Assembly: GCF_001006305.1 (NCBI RefSeq)
Contig: NZ_LBHJ01000012.1
Location: 1 to 64,000, forward strand
Direction of reading: 5' to 3'
DNA: 64,000 bases
From: Silvibacterium bohemicum
Lineage (GTDB): Bacteria > Acidobacteriota > Terriglobia > Terriglobales > Acidobacteriaceae
How positions within the stretch are numbered: the first letter of the stretch is position 1; each line of letters starts with the position of its first letter. Positions 35,360 through 44,118 of this stretch are shown here, one piece after another. Both the position numbers and the translations under genes were made by a program. Below the pieces are notes generated by a model. That model had not been told where the DNA came from, searched no databases, and worked only from the letters and a program-made list of their open reading frames with translations.

Positions 35360-36876
35360 TAACGCTCTGAAATCGTCCCTATAACAAGATTTCCCGCTTG
35401 ATGCAGCTCCGTAAAAAGCATGTTCGCGGGAATATCTGCCAGGAGACGTTTTGGAATCAGAAGCAGGTGAAGCTGCACACTCACAAAATCCCGAAGGGGT
35501 AGCGGATTGAAAAATTCCGTCTCCCGTCCGGTATCTTTTGGCCGCTGCAGCAGCCAGACCTGCTGCGTCTTTTTTCTCGTGTAGAAGATTGCCGATGGTA
35601 GATCCATCCAGCCATCGTCATCGCATAACAGCACGGGCTCCGATACCTGCTGCTGGGCTTCGCCGCGTAGCAGCAGAATAAAATTCTTGTCCGCGTGCAC
35701 CGCCGCGACAGCGGTACTGGGTGAAGTTACGCGCTCTCGCAATCCCTTGGTAAGAAATACCGCAAGAAGAAAAGCTGCCACTGCTCCAACGGCCGCTACC
35801 AAGCATGTTCTCCATCGCCGGCGCGCGGCAAAAATCGGAGCGGTCCAGCTACAGATGCCATCGGCGGTAAGCAAAGCAATCGCTGGATACATGGGCACGA
35901 TATAGCGTGGCAAACGGGTCTGGCTCGCTGTAAAAAGCGCAAAAACCACCAGTGCAAAAACCCTGTATTCCCGAAACTCTCTCTCGCGAAAACCTCTCCA
36001 CAACACAATGGGAAAGACCAAGACCCATGGCGATGCAAAAGCCAGCAGCACTTCCATGAAGAACCACGGTGGGTTGTTGTGAAGTTCGAGCGTGGAGGTA
36101 GCGCGCGCCAGCATCTGCTTGCCTAGATACTCGCGAACGAAAGGCATCCCATACTCGCGATACATCACCACATGCCAGGGCAGAACCAGCACCAGGAAGA
36201 GCAGTAAACCCAGAAAAAATCGCCGATCGAACACCCGCAGCGGCCAGCGCTCCCACAGCAACAGGATCACGAGTGTCAGCGGAATAACGATTGCCGCCGC
36301 ACCTTTGGTCATCACCGCAATGCTGAGTCCAATCCAGAAGAGAAACCAGCCGCGGCCCATGATCTGCTGCCCCAGATCCCCGCGAAGTCGAGTGATGCCG
36401 CACAGCGACACGCAGCAGCCGAGCGTGAGAAGCATATCCACCTCGCCCGTATGGCACGCGCGCACAAAGCCGAGCGTCAAAAACAGGACCAGGGTGGATG
36501 CCCAGGCCGCAGCCAGTCCGCGCACCCGCGCCAGCTGTCCATGAATCAGGCCGGCAACCGCGATACCGGAAAATGCCGAAACTGCCCGCGCCCAGAATTC
36601 ATTGACAGCAAAGAGTCGAAAGCACGCCGCCGTCAGCCACATGGAGAGCGGAGGCTTCTCAAACCATGGATGAAATTGCCACGTCAGGGTAAAGCTGAAT
36701 CGCCCGAGCAGCTCCCTCGCGATCTCGGCATAGATCGCCTCATCCCAATCGGCCAGCGGCTTATGCCCCAGAAGCGGCAAAAACGCCGCAGCCGCCACGA
36801 TCATCGACAGCACAGTGGAAGTAATCCACCGGCGCTTCTGGCCGGCATTTTCACCAGCCAGTGGAGATCCGTTCAT
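35359..36876 (-). CDS. ArnT-like GT39 family membrane glycosyltransferase
   Basis: A 505-residue polytopic membrane protein with about 10-12 helices. After the first helix comes the GT39/PMT-type catalytic segment ADWDEAIYAEIARELL in the first periplasmic loop, then WFEKPPLSMWLTAACF, also a family signature. The C-terminal third (about 390-505) is a soluble periplasmic domain. These enzymes move sugars from polyprenyl-phosphate carriers to lipid A, proteins or other acceptors outside the membrane. With lptD and a PagL-like gene in the window, lipid A modification is possible but not shown. Start ATG at 36876; a TTG nine codons upstream is the alternative. Confidence 0.85.
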   Translation of the reverse strand: MNGSPLAGENAGQKRRWITSTVLSMIVAAAAFLPLLGHKPLADWDEAIYAEIARELLGRFSFTLTWQFHPWFEKPPLSMWLTAACFRLFAVNEFWARAVSAFSGIAVAGLIHGQLARVRGLAAAWASTLVLFLTLGFVRACHTGEVDMLLTLGCCVSLCGITRLRGDLGQQIMGRGWFLFWIGLSIAVMTKGAAAIVIPLTLVILLLWERWPLRVFDRRFFLGLLLFLVLVLPWHVVMYREYGMPFVREYLGKQMLARATSTLELHNNPPWFFMEVLLAFASPWVLVFPIVLWRGFREREFREYRVFALVVFALFTASQTRLPRYIVPMYPAIALLTADGICSWTAPIFAARRRWRTCLVAAVGAVAAFLLAVFLTKGLRERVTSPSTAVAAVHADKNFILLLRGEAQQQVSEPVLLCDDDGWMDLPSAIFYTRKKTQQVWLLQRPKDTGRETEFFNPLPLRDFVSVQLHLLLIPKRLLADIPANMLFTELHQAGNLVIGTISER

Positions 36877-36987
36877 CAGGCCTAAACCCCGCTCAGTTTG
36901 CAAAACAGAATGACCGCAAACATCCGCCTGCCTCTCCGCTCTCGAAGATGGCGCGGGTCTCGCAATCGAAGCGCGGCGCGTTTGACT

Positions 36988-38418
36988 CTAGCGGTAGCTT
37001 CGCTGGTAAGTCCGCGTGATGCGGTCGTGCCAGGTCATGCGGTCGTCGTCGAGAAAGGCCCACAGCACGCCCAGGCCGAGCGGAAGCGCCGAGAGCAGCA
37101 ATGCTGCGACCCGGTTCCGCATGGTCTTCCGCGTGGGATTCTCGTCGTCGAAGGTGCAGAGCGCAATCTTGGCGTAGCGCATCCCCGGCGTGCCGTCGGC
37201 ATAGGTAAAGAAAAGCCACTGATAGAGCGCGAAGAAGGCCACCAGCAAAGCTCCGGCTGCAGCGAAGGCCGGCTTGCCCATCGGCGGATGCGTGGTGCAG
37301 GCGACAAAGACCAGCACAAAGAGCGTGAACGCAATCAGCACCAGCGCGGCGTCGACGATGCCTGCCATCAGGCGGTCCTCCATCGGCGCGATGTGCAGCG
37401 GCAGCATCTCCAGCAGCGGCGAATACGGCTTCTCAGGCCGCCGCTCCGGGCTGCCCGATGCGCGGGCCGGCTGGCGGCCCAGCGGCCGTTCCCCGCCCTC
37501 GTTCTGATCCGTCCGGGCGTCGAGTTGGATGGTATGCCATTCGGGAAGGATCTGATCCACGACCGGCTCCTTGTAAAGCGCTTCGTGCGAGATGGCCTCG
37601 GGTTCGACTTCGAAAATCCTCAGCTGCGCCGCTTCCGGCTCACCCTCCGAGTCGCGCAGAGGACCCTCGGCGATGCGGGGACGAGCCTTGCGGGTCGCCA
37701 CCAACTCTCTTGGGAATTCGATGAGTTTGGCGGGCAGAGGTTGTGCGGCCGCGATGAAGGCGTCCTCGAACGGGTCTTCTATGTTGGTGGGATAGTCCTC
37801 GATGATGCGCGGACGAGACGGCGCCGGCTCCCGGTTCTGGGACTCGTGCGAGGGCGCCTGGCGGCTCTGCGGCAGGGAATCCGGATGGATATGGTACTGG
37901 ATGCGCGCAGGCGCAGGCTCGACGATCGAGACGGGAGCTTCGTGCGTCCGGTCTTCTTCCGCCCGGGCCTCTTCACGGAGAACTCGCGCGGGCGCGACGA
38001 ACCCCGGTTCGCGATCGAGAACGAGCTCCGGCCCGAGTTCCGGCTCAAGATCGGTCTCGGTATCCAGACCCGCCCCTAGGCCTGTCAGGATGGCCTGTGC
38101 CGCAGCATGAGCCTGCTGTGCAGCAACAGCCGCAGCCTCGGCCGCACGAGCCGCGTTGGCGGCCTCGGCGGCCAGCATCTGGCTGTAAGTCGGCGCCTTC
38201 GAATAGCGTTCCGCCACTCGGGCCGCCACGCGAGCCGAGCGCGATTCCTGGCGTGCCGCCTCCAGGCCCGGCAACGCCGGCTGCTCCGCGCCGGAACGCG
38301 TGCGACGGGTGCGGTGCGCATCGAGGCGTGCATTCACTTCCTGCTTCCAGGAAGGAAGCCTCTGGGGTACGTCTTCGAACTCGGACGTCTGCTGCGAAGA
38401 ACTGGAAGAAGCGCTCAA
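36988..38418 (-). CDS. RDD-family membrane protein with long disordered N-terminus
   Basis: A 476-residue protein. Residues 1-340 are low in hydrophobicity and rich in Ala, Glu, Arg and Pro, with an Ala-rich helical block (about 80-115) and many acidic repeats, so they are probably disordered. The RDD domain occupies about 345-476: MEDRLMAGIVDAALVLIAF (the first R and D of the name), two or three helices, then GTPGMRYAKIALC and DRMTWHDRITRTYQRSYR. RDD proteins are linked to ion or stress-related transport, but the function is open. Start: TTG at 38418 with GAGGA 7 nt upstream, and no other start nearby. It diverges from lptD. Confidence 0.82.
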   Translation of the reverse strand: MSASSSSSQQTSEFEDVPQRLPSWKQEVNARLDAHRTRRTRSGAEQPALPGLEAARQESRSARVAARVAERYSKAPTYSQMLAAEAANAARAAEAAAVAAQQAHAAAQAILTGLGAGLDTETDLEPELGPELVLDREPGFVAPARVLREEARAEEDRTHEAPVSIVEPAPARIQYHIHPDSLPQSRQAPSHESQNREPAPSRPRIIEDYPTNIEDPFEDAFIAAAQPLPAKLIEFPRELVATRKARPRIAEGPLRDSEGEPEAAQLRIFEVEPEAISHEALYKEPVVDQILPEWHTIQLDARTDQNEGGERPLGRQPARASGSPERRPEKPYSPLLEMLPLHIAPMEDRLMAGIVDAALVLIAFTLFVLVFVACTTHPPMGKPAFAAAGALLVAFFALYQWLFFTYADGTPGMRYAKIALCTFDDENPTRKTMRNRVAALLLSALPLGLGVLWAFLDDDRMTWHDRITRTYQRSYR

Positions 38419-38684
38419 CGGATAATCCTCGTTTCCTATCGGGGCGCAGCCTGCTTCCGGGTATCCCTGACGAGACGAAACCCGGAAGAAACGCGTCTGT
38501 TGTGTGTGTCAACGTGCGTGATGGAAAGAGACGGAGGTCGGTGCTGGTATCGGAACACACTTCTGGCGGCCATCGGTATATCTCCAATGTCGGCGAGAGA
38601 ACGATATTTCGAGCCAGAGCTGCGGAGCTTCCAGGCAAAAGAGCCGGGGATGAAAGCTTTGCTATCCTTGAGGTGCCCCTTGCA

Positions 38685-41324
38685 ATGAGAGCCCGCAACT
38701 TTTGGTGTACCACGCTGCTGCTGCTATGTCATCCGCAGCTTTGGTCACAGGCATTAACGAAGCAGTTTCCTCCCGCGGGTCCGGCAAGCGCGCAAAGTGC
38801 AAACGGGCCACGTGTGGACGCCCCCGCAGAAGCCGCCTCGGCCTCCGCGAGCATTCCCGACCCTGCCGACGCCGATCCTGACGATGCCAGCGTTTCCAGC
38901 ACCATCCCCGAGGCCCACGTCGTTCCTCCGCCGCCCGTCGGTCTGCCCGTCAAGATCGAGGCAGTGACGCAGACCTCGGTCAAGACCGACGCCGGAGTGG
39001 TCTACACCCTGCTTGGCAATGTCGTCATCCACTACAAGGACTACGTGATCTCCGCCGATCGCGCGACCTACAACCAGGACACCGGCGACATAGTTGCCCA
39101 GGGCAATCTTCGCGTCGACGGCGGACCGGACCAGGCGCACCTGCGCGCCTCGCACGGAACCATGAATCCCGATGCCCATATCGCGCACTATTACGACGTA
39201 ACCGGCACCCTGGGCCAGGGCCGCACATCGCAGGTCAAGGCCGTTACCAATTTCATTCCCGGTGTCGGAGCCATCGCGCAGAGCAAGCCCCAGCTGGCCT
39301 CATCCAGCCCCTTCGCCATATCCGGCAAGGAGTTCATCCAGACTGGCGAGCAGAGCTATCACGTCATCCAGGGAACCATGACCTCCTGCAGCCTGCCCAA
39401 CCCGGACTGGCAACTGATCGCGCGCAATTTCTTCCTCCAGAACGGAGTCGCCAGGGGCAAGAGCAGCGTCTTCGAGCTGAAAGGACTGCCGATAGTCCAC
39501 AAGGTGCCGGTCTTCTACATGCCCTACGTGACCCACGCGATCAACGGCGATTCCCGACAGTCGGGAATCGAGATCCCCATCCTCGGCAATGACACCACCA
39601 AGGGATTCATCTTCGGCGAGGAAATCTATTTCGTACTCGGGCGCAGCGCCGACCTGACCGTCGGAGCCCAGTACTTCTCCAAGCGCGGCTTCGCTCCCTC
39701 GGCCATCTTCCGCTTGCGTGGGCGCGGCAACGACTTCGCCACATTCCGCTTCCAAAGCCTGCTCGATCGGCTTCCCGGAAACGAAAACCAGGGCGGCGTG
39801 GACATGCTCTTCGACGGCCGCCACGATTTCGATACCGAGACGCGCAGCGTTGCCGACATCGAATACCTGAGCTCCTACGCCTACCGCCAGGAGTTCGAAG
39901 ACAACTACTCCGTCGCCATCAACTCGGAAGTCAAGTCTCAGGCCTTTCTCGCCCACTCCCACCAGGCCCTCGCCGAAAGCATCGCCTTCAATCGCTATCA
40001 GAGCTTCGAAAGCAGCGCCGGCACCGTAACCGGAGAGCAGGAGATCACCATCCTGCACGTTCCCTCGCTGACCTTCGATGGCATCGATCAGTATCTCGAG
40101 GGCACCCCGCTGATGTGGGGAGTCACTGCGAGCGGCAGCGGCCTTTCCCGAACCGAGCCCGGCTTCCAGACCTCGCACGTCGTGCCGCGGCTGGATGTCT
40201 ATCCTCACCTGGCGCTGCCTGTGCATTTCTATGGCTGGACTTTTCGCCCGGTGGTAGGCCTGCGTGACACCTTCTACGGGAAGAGCCAGAACCCTGGCCC
40301 CCTGGGCATCGTCCCGACCGAGCGCGATGCCACCCTGAACCGCAAAGACTTCGAGGCCGGCCTGGACTTCCGCCCCCCCGCACTCCAGCGTGACTTCTCA
40401 ACGCCCTGGCTGGAACACCTCCTGGGCGCAGACGTGCGCCACACCCTGGAACCCGATGTGCAGTACAAGTACGTGACCGGAATCAATGACTTCGATTCCA
40501 CCCTGCGCTTCGACTCCGTGGACGTAGCCAGCAACACGAACGAGCTGGAATATTCGCTCACCCAGCGCCTGTTTCTGCGCCACCTGCGCCCGCATCCCTG
40601 CACCGGAGACGAAGCGCTCGGCCCTGACGACACCTGTGCCGGGGAAACCGTGAACTGGCTGAGCTGGCAGGTCGCGCAAAAGTATTTCTTCGACGACCAC
40701 TTCGGCGGAGCCATCACCCCGCGCAGCCGCAATGTGCTGGACACCACCCTCGACCTGACCGGCGTAGCCTTTCTGGCCCGGGAGCGGGCCTACTCGCCCG
40801 TGATCTCCAGGCTGCGCTGGCAGACGACCTCATCCACCAACCTCGAATGGGACGTCGACTACGACACCAAGACCGGCCGGCTCGACTCCAGCAATATCTT
40901 CGCCGCTTACAAGCACGGCGATTACACCTTCACCTTCGGCGATGCCCACCTGCATACGCTGCCCGGCGCAGAACCCGCGAGCACGGCCACAGCAACCCCG
41001 TCCGGAACGACCACCCCGGCATCAACCTCCACCGCCGCAGCAACGGAGACCAACTTCAATCAGGTCCGGCTGTCGGCGATCTACGGAAACTCGATCAAGC
41101 CGGGGCTAAGTACGGGAATCAACGCCGGATACGATTTCACTCTCGACAAGCTCCAATATGGCGGCGTGCAGGCCAATTACAACTGGAACTGCTGCGGCTT
41201 GAGCTTCGAGGTGCGCCGCTATTCGCTGGGAACCGTGCCCGAACACACGACTTATCTCTACAACTTCACGCTGGCAAATGTAGGATCTGCGGGCAGCCTC
41301 TCCTGGGCCACCAGGGTCTTCTAG
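38685..41324 (+). CDS. lptD: LPS-assembly protein LptD
   Basis: An 879-residue outer-membrane protein. The frame is open for almost 200 codons upstream, but the ATG at 38685 starts a proper signal peptide (MRARNFWCTTLLLLCHPQLW) with AGGTG upstream. After a Pro/Ala-rich linker the OstA/LptA-like beta-jellyroll (about 85-240) has YTLLGNVVIHYKDYVISADR and DIVAQGNLRVDGG. The C-terminal two thirds form the beta-barrel. LptD inserts lipopolysaccharide into the outer leaflet with LptE. Two cysteine pairs are present (CSLP; HPCTGDEALGPDDTC). A Thr/Ser/Ala-rich insertion (about 765-790) lies near the end. It is convergent with the following gene. Confidence 0.88.
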   Translation: MRARNFWCTTLLLLCHPQLWSQALTKQFPPAGPASAQSANGPRVDAPAEAASASASIPDPADADPDDASVSSTIPEAHVVPPPPVGLPVKIEAVTQTSVKTDAGVVYTLLGNVVIHYKDYVISADRATYNQDTGDIVAQGNLRVDGGPDQAHLRASHGTMNPDAHIAHYYDVTGTLGQGRTSQVKAVTNFIPGVGAIAQSKPQLASSSPFAISGKEFIQTGEQSYHVIQGTMTSCSLPNPDWQLIARNFFLQNGVARGKSSVFELKGLPIVHKVPVFYMPYVTHAINGDSRQSGIEIPILGNDTTKGFIFGEEIYFVLGRSADLTVGAQYFSKRGFAPSAIFRLRGRGNDFATFRFQSLLDRLPGNENQGGVDMLFDGRHDFDTETRSVADIEYLSSYAYRQEFEDNYSVAINSEVKSQAFLAHSHQALAESIAFNRYQSFESSAGTVTGEQEITILHVPSLTFDGIDQYLEGTPLMWGVTASGSGLSRTEPGFQTSHVVPRLDVYPHLALPVHFYGWTFRPVVGLRDTFYGKSQNPGPLGIVPTERDATLNRKDFEAGLDFRPPALQRDFSTPWLEHLLGADVRHTLEPDVQYKYVTGINDFDSTLRFDSVDVASNTNELEYSLTQRLFLRHLRPHPCTGDEALGPDDTCAGETVNWLSWQVAQKYFFDDHFGGAITPRSRNVLDTTLDLTGVAFLARERAYSPVISRLRWQTTSSTNLEWDVDYDTKTGRLDSSNIFAAYKHGDYTFTFGDAHLHTLPGAEPASTATATPSGTTTPASTSTAAATETNFNQVRLSAIYGNSIKPGLSTGINAGYDFTLDKLQYGGVQANYNWNCCGLSFEVRRYSLGTVPEHTTYLYNFTLANVGSAGSLSWATRVF

Positions 41325-41631
41325 GACAAAAGCGCCCTTCAGGGACGGAACTCATCATGGCCTCGCTTTGCAGCCCTGCCTTATCGACTCGCCTTGTGGC
41401 TTGACTTCGTCTTGGAAGCGTACGACCCTACAGGCCGTGCGTGAATGGGGCTCAGGTTGCTGACAAAGCACTGGTTTGGGGTAGATACGGCCTTCACGCC
41501 ATGTGTAAAGCAGGTGAAATCGCCGTGGCTTTAGCCGCCGAGGGGAAACCCCGCTCGCCAAACAAGGTTGGTCATGATCTGGCAGCGGAGACAAAGGGCC
41601 TCAGCCCTGGAACGAGGAAATTCGGATCAGC
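41325..41631. other. Intergenic region between convergent genes
   Basis: No gene supported; open frames here lack protein-like composition. It holds a CTTTAGCCGCCGAGG / GGGCCTCAGCCC type hairpin stretch (about 41525-41615), similar in text to the GGCTTCAGCC elements elsewhere. Confidence 0.5.
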
Positions 41632-42168
41632 CTAGAGAGCTGCAGCCAGGCGCGGATGAAGTCCCGCATGATTCGCCTCGTAGAGGCAGAGCAGCCGGCG
41701 CAGCATCAGGTAATAAGACGATGCGACCTGGTGCAGATAAAAAGGAAAACGGATCGGACGGCGATGCAGGGTAGCGTCGAACTTGATGCGGAAAAGAGCC
41801 CGCTTGAGCATGATCGCGTCTTGCCGCATGCGTTCCGCCACGATGGCGGCTTCGACCATGTTCCAGCGGCTGGCATAGGCGGCCAACGCAATCATGATGT
41901 CGGCATTCTGCTTCATGCGCCGCAGACCCTCCGGCCCGCCCAGCAGAGCCCACATATCACCCGGCTCGATTTGCAGCTGATGCCCATGCGGATCGATGTG
42001 GTCCAGAGCAACCAGCTCCAGTCCGCGGAAATGGACTGGCTGAAGCATCTGCAGTAGGTCGTCCCACTCCTTATCGCGGAGCTGCGTGACACCCTTCATC
42101 GACCAGAGAAGAGTGGCCCCGGTTGCGAGGACGGTACCGCCGGCGACGATAAGGTAGGGAAGGCTCAT
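41632..42168 (-). CDS. Membrane-anchored protein of unknown function
   Basis: A 178-residue protein. One N-terminal membrane helix (about 4-24, YLIVAGGTVLATGATLLWSM) is followed by a mainly helical, Met- and Arg-rich soluble part (WDDLLQMLQPVHFRGLELVA; then a long helical stretch with AAYASRWNMVEAAIVAERMR). No catalytic motif is evident. Its ATG overlaps the stop of the seven-helix gene by 4 nt, so the two are translationally coupled, and both lie downstream of the peptide-gene array on the same strand. Possible partner of the seven-helix protein (inference). Confidence 0.7.
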   Translation of the reverse strand: MSLPYLIVAGGTVLATGATLLWSMKGVTQLRDKEWDDLLQMLQPVHFRGLELVALDHIDPHGHQLQIEPGDMWALLGGPEGLRRMKQNADIMIALAAYASRWNMVEAAIVAERMRQDAIMLKRALFRIKFDATLHRRPIRFPFYLHQVASSYYLMLRRLLCLYEANHAGLHPRLAAAL

Positions 42169-42953
42169 GAGGACCGTCGCGAATCGGAGCGACTAACCAA
42201 CTTGTCGACATAGTAGCCGAGCTGACGCTGCTGTTCAACCAAAAACTTGTGTCTTTCCGGTGAAACCACGCGGCTAGGCTCTTCCTGCCAGAAAATGAAA
42301 ATCCAAAAGCCTAGAGCAACCAGATTCGCGAGATCCCCTACATATTGCAACCGCTGATAGAGGGTGGTATAGCCCAAATAACTATGAAAGGTCTCTACAA
42401 CGAAAGTAATGAAGGCCCACATCGTCCAACCTTGGGCCAGCCCTATGACGTGATTGCGCCACGCCAGGCCATACTGACGAGCTGTAACAAGAACGGCAAT
42501 CGAGATCATGCAAGTTAGCATGATTGCAAACAGCTTGCCCTTGATCACCCATGCCCAGGTGTAGGTGGGGGCATGGGGACTGGCAATGAAAGTCAGCCCG
42601 AGCGCCGCAACCAGGCTGATTCCACATGCTGCCACCCAGAACGAACGCGCGCCGGATGCCCATCGGCCGAAGGGGCGGAATACCTGACGGGCAATTTCTA
42701 CAACGACGGCAATTTGAAGAACGAACTCAATGGCTTGGCCGATCCAAAAGGCATAGGAATACAGGCTCTGATCTTTGAAAGCAAAAAACAGAACAATGTT
42801 TTGGAGCGCGTCAAATCCTATCAGCGTCGCGAAAAACGGGAACTGACGCGCCCTCTTCTTGCCTATCAGGACGGCGAATAAAGCCGCGAAGGCAGAAAAT
42901 CCGGCGATCCACAGCGCCACGTCTTTCCAGGTGAGGCCCATGGCTAATAGCAT
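42165..42953 (-). CDS. Seven-helix membrane protein of unknown function
   Basis: A 262-residue protein with seven predicted membrane helices (about 10-30, 38-57, 66-86, 104-124, 137-157, 168-188, 207-226) and a charged 35-residue cytoplasmic tail rich in Arg and Ser. Trp and aromatic residues are common in and near the helices (TYTWAWVIKG, GWTMWAF). It has no rhodopsin lysine motif and no transporter signature that I recognise. The start may be 42953 or the ATG at 42941. Only 49 nt separate it from the last of seven tandem peptide genes, with no hairpin between, so co-transcription with the peptides is likely. Confidence 0.75.
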   Translation of the reverse strand: MLLAMGLTWKDVALWIAGFSAFAALFAVLIGKKRARQFPFFATLIGFDALQNIVLFFAFKDQSLYSYAFWIGQAIEFVLQIAVVVEIARQVFRPFGRWASGARSFWVAACGISLVAALGLTFIASPHAPTYTWAWVIKGKLFAIMLTCMISIAVLVTARQYGLAWRNHVIGLAQGWTMWAFITFVVETFHSYLGYTTLYQRLQYVGDLANLVALGFWIFIFWQEEPSRVVSPERHKFLVEQQRQLGYYVDKLVSRSDSRRSS

Positions 42954-43002
42954 GAACCATCAACTCAACCGTAGTACAGGTAATTCCGCCAGAACTGTCT
43001 GC

Positions 43003-43125
43003 TTAACCTCGCAGCACGCCTGGCGGTAACGGCTCGGGCGCAGTGATCAACGAGGCGTAGGAAGTTGCGGCGAAGCCGGCCAGAATGGTAGCGGCGAGGA
43101 CCAGATTGCGAACGATCTTGTTCAT
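43003..43125 (-). CDS. Tandem secreted peptide, copy 7 (last in array)
   Basis: A 40-residue product: MNKIVRNLVL, then AATILAGFAATSYA, then a tail of 16 residues, SLITAPEPLPPGVLRG. The basic start, hydrophobic core and SYA form a textbook Sec signal with probable cleavage after Ala24. Ribosome binding site GGAG 7 nt before the ATG. It is closest to copy 6, differing only in Ala-Val to Thr-Ile inside the signal. The seven-helix gene follows after 49 nt. Confidence 0.8.
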   Translation of the reverse strand: MNKIVRNLVLAATILAGFAATSYASLITAPEPLPPGVLRG

Positions 43126-43188
43126 AGTGAATCTCCAAATATGAAGTGAGTTCGAGATGCTTGGGTTGAGTGACAGCCGAGAAACGAC

Positions 43189-43311
43189 TTAGCCCCGCAG
43201 CACGCCTGGCGGTAACGGCTCGGGCGCAGTGATCAACGAAGCGTAAGAGGTTGCGGCGAAGCCGGCCAGAACGGCGGCGGCAAGGACCAAATTGCGAACG
43301 ATCTTGTTCAT
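43189..43311 (-). CDS. Tandem secreted peptide, copy 6
   Basis: A 40-residue product with the signal MNKIVRNLVLAAAVLAGFAA ending TSYA and the tail SLITAPEPLPPGVLRG. The spacer to copy 5 is nearly the same as that between copies 6 and 7. GGAG precedes the ATG at 7 nt. Confidence 0.82.
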   Translation of the reverse strand: MNKIVRNLVLAAAVLAGFAATSYASLITAPEPLPPGVLRG

Positions 43312-43375
43312 AGTGAATCTCCAAATATTGAAGTGAGTTCGAGATGCTTGGGTTGAGTGACAGTCTAGAAACGAC

Positions 43376-43498
43376 TTAGCCCCGCGAAACACCCGGCGGC
43401 AAAGGCTCCGGCGCAGTCATCAACGAAGCGTAAGAGGTTGCGGCGAAGCCAGCCAGAACAGCGGCGGCAAGGACCAGATTGCGGACGATCTTGTTCAT
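43376..43498 (-). CDS. Tandem secreted peptide, copy 5
   Basis: A 40-residue product. The signal is identical to that of copy 6. The tail is SLMTAPEPLPPGVSRG, differing at Ile-to-Met and Leu-to-Ser. Relative to copy 4 the tail codons differ at several third positions, yet the protein is identical, which is direct evidence of coding constraint. Confidence 0.82.
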   Translation of the reverse strand: MNKIVRNLVLAAAVLAGFAATSYASLMTAPEPLPPGVSRG

Positions 43499-43560
43499 AG
43501 TGAATCTCCAAATATTTATCGAGTCGAAAACGTTGCGTTGAACAGCAGTCTAGAAATGGT

Positions 43561-43683
43561 TTAGCCCCGCGAAACGCCCGGCGGCAGCGGCTCTGGCGCA
43601 GTCATCAGCGAAGCGTAAGAGGTTGCGGCGAAGCCGGCCAGAACGGCAGCGGCAAGGACCAGATTGCGAACGATCTTGTTCAT
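43561..43683 (-). CDS. Tandem secreted peptide, copy 4
   Basis: A 40-residue product identical in protein sequence to copies 3 and 5, with synonymous differences (for example CCAGAGCCGCTG against CCGGAGCCTTTG in the PEPL codons). Tail SLMTAPEPLPPGVSRG. GGAG precedes the ATG at 7 nt. Confidence 0.82.
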   Translation of the reverse strand: MNKIVRNLVLAAAVLAGFAATSYASLMTAPEPLPPGVSRG

Positions 43684-43745
43684 AGTGAATCTCCAAATAT
43701 TTATCGAGTCGAAAACGTTGAGTTGAACAGCAGTCTAGAAACGAT

Positions 43746-43868
43746 TTAGCCCCGCGAAACACCCGGCGGCAAAGGCTCCGGCGCAGTCATCAGCGAAGCG
43801 TAAGAGGTTGCGGCGAAGCCAGCCAGAACAGCGGCGGCAAGGACCAGATTGCGAACGATCTTGTTCAT
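43746..43868 (-). CDS. Tandem secreted peptide, copy 3
   Basis: A 40-residue product with the same protein sequence as copies 4 and 5. Its leader differs from that of the downstream copies: GGGAGACTCATC precedes the ATG, and the spacer to copy 2 has different text. Confidence 0.82.
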   Translation of the reverse strand: MNKIVRNLVLAAAVLAGFAATSYASLMTAPEPLPPGVSRG

Positions 43869-43928
43869 GATGAGTCTCCCGTTTGCTTAAACAACATTGA
43901 TTGTTGAATTGAATTCCCAAAGAACGAC

Positions 43929-44051
43929 TTAGCCGCGCGGCATTCCTGCGGGCATCGGCACCGGAGCGGTAATCAGGCTGGCAAAGGACGCGCCGCTGAA
44001 ACCGGCAAGCATGGTGGCGGCGAGAACGACGTTGCGAACAATCTTGGTCAT
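43929..44051 (-). CDS. Tandem secreted peptide, copy 2 (divergent)
   Basis: A 40-residue product, MTKIVRNVVLAATMLAGFSG then ASFA and the tail SLITAPVPMPAGMPRG. It is the most divergent member but keeps length, signal plan, SL-x-TAP, the spaced prolines and the final RG. GGGGAGAATC precedes the ATG. Confidence 0.8.
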   Translation of the reverse strand: MTKIVRNVVLAATMLAGFSGASFASLITAPVPMPAGMPRG

Positions 44052-44118
44052 TTTGATTCTCCCCGTGCTGGGTCGAAGTGATGTCAAATGCAATGGTTAG
44101 GAATAGCCTACAAACGAG

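Noticed and set aside
38097-38684. N-terminal extension of lptD by 196 residues
   Set aside because: This part lies opposite the RDD gene, is Arg/Pro-rich and not protein-like; a proper signal peptide begins at 38685.
41441-41774. Small plus-strand frames between lptD and the anchored membrane protein
   Set aside because: They lack starts with ribosome binding sites, overlap the opposite gene, and include hairpin repeats.
42965-43324. Longer open frames running through several peptide units in another frame
   Set aside because: They read the repeated spacers and signals out of frame; synonymous variation supports the 40-codon frames only.
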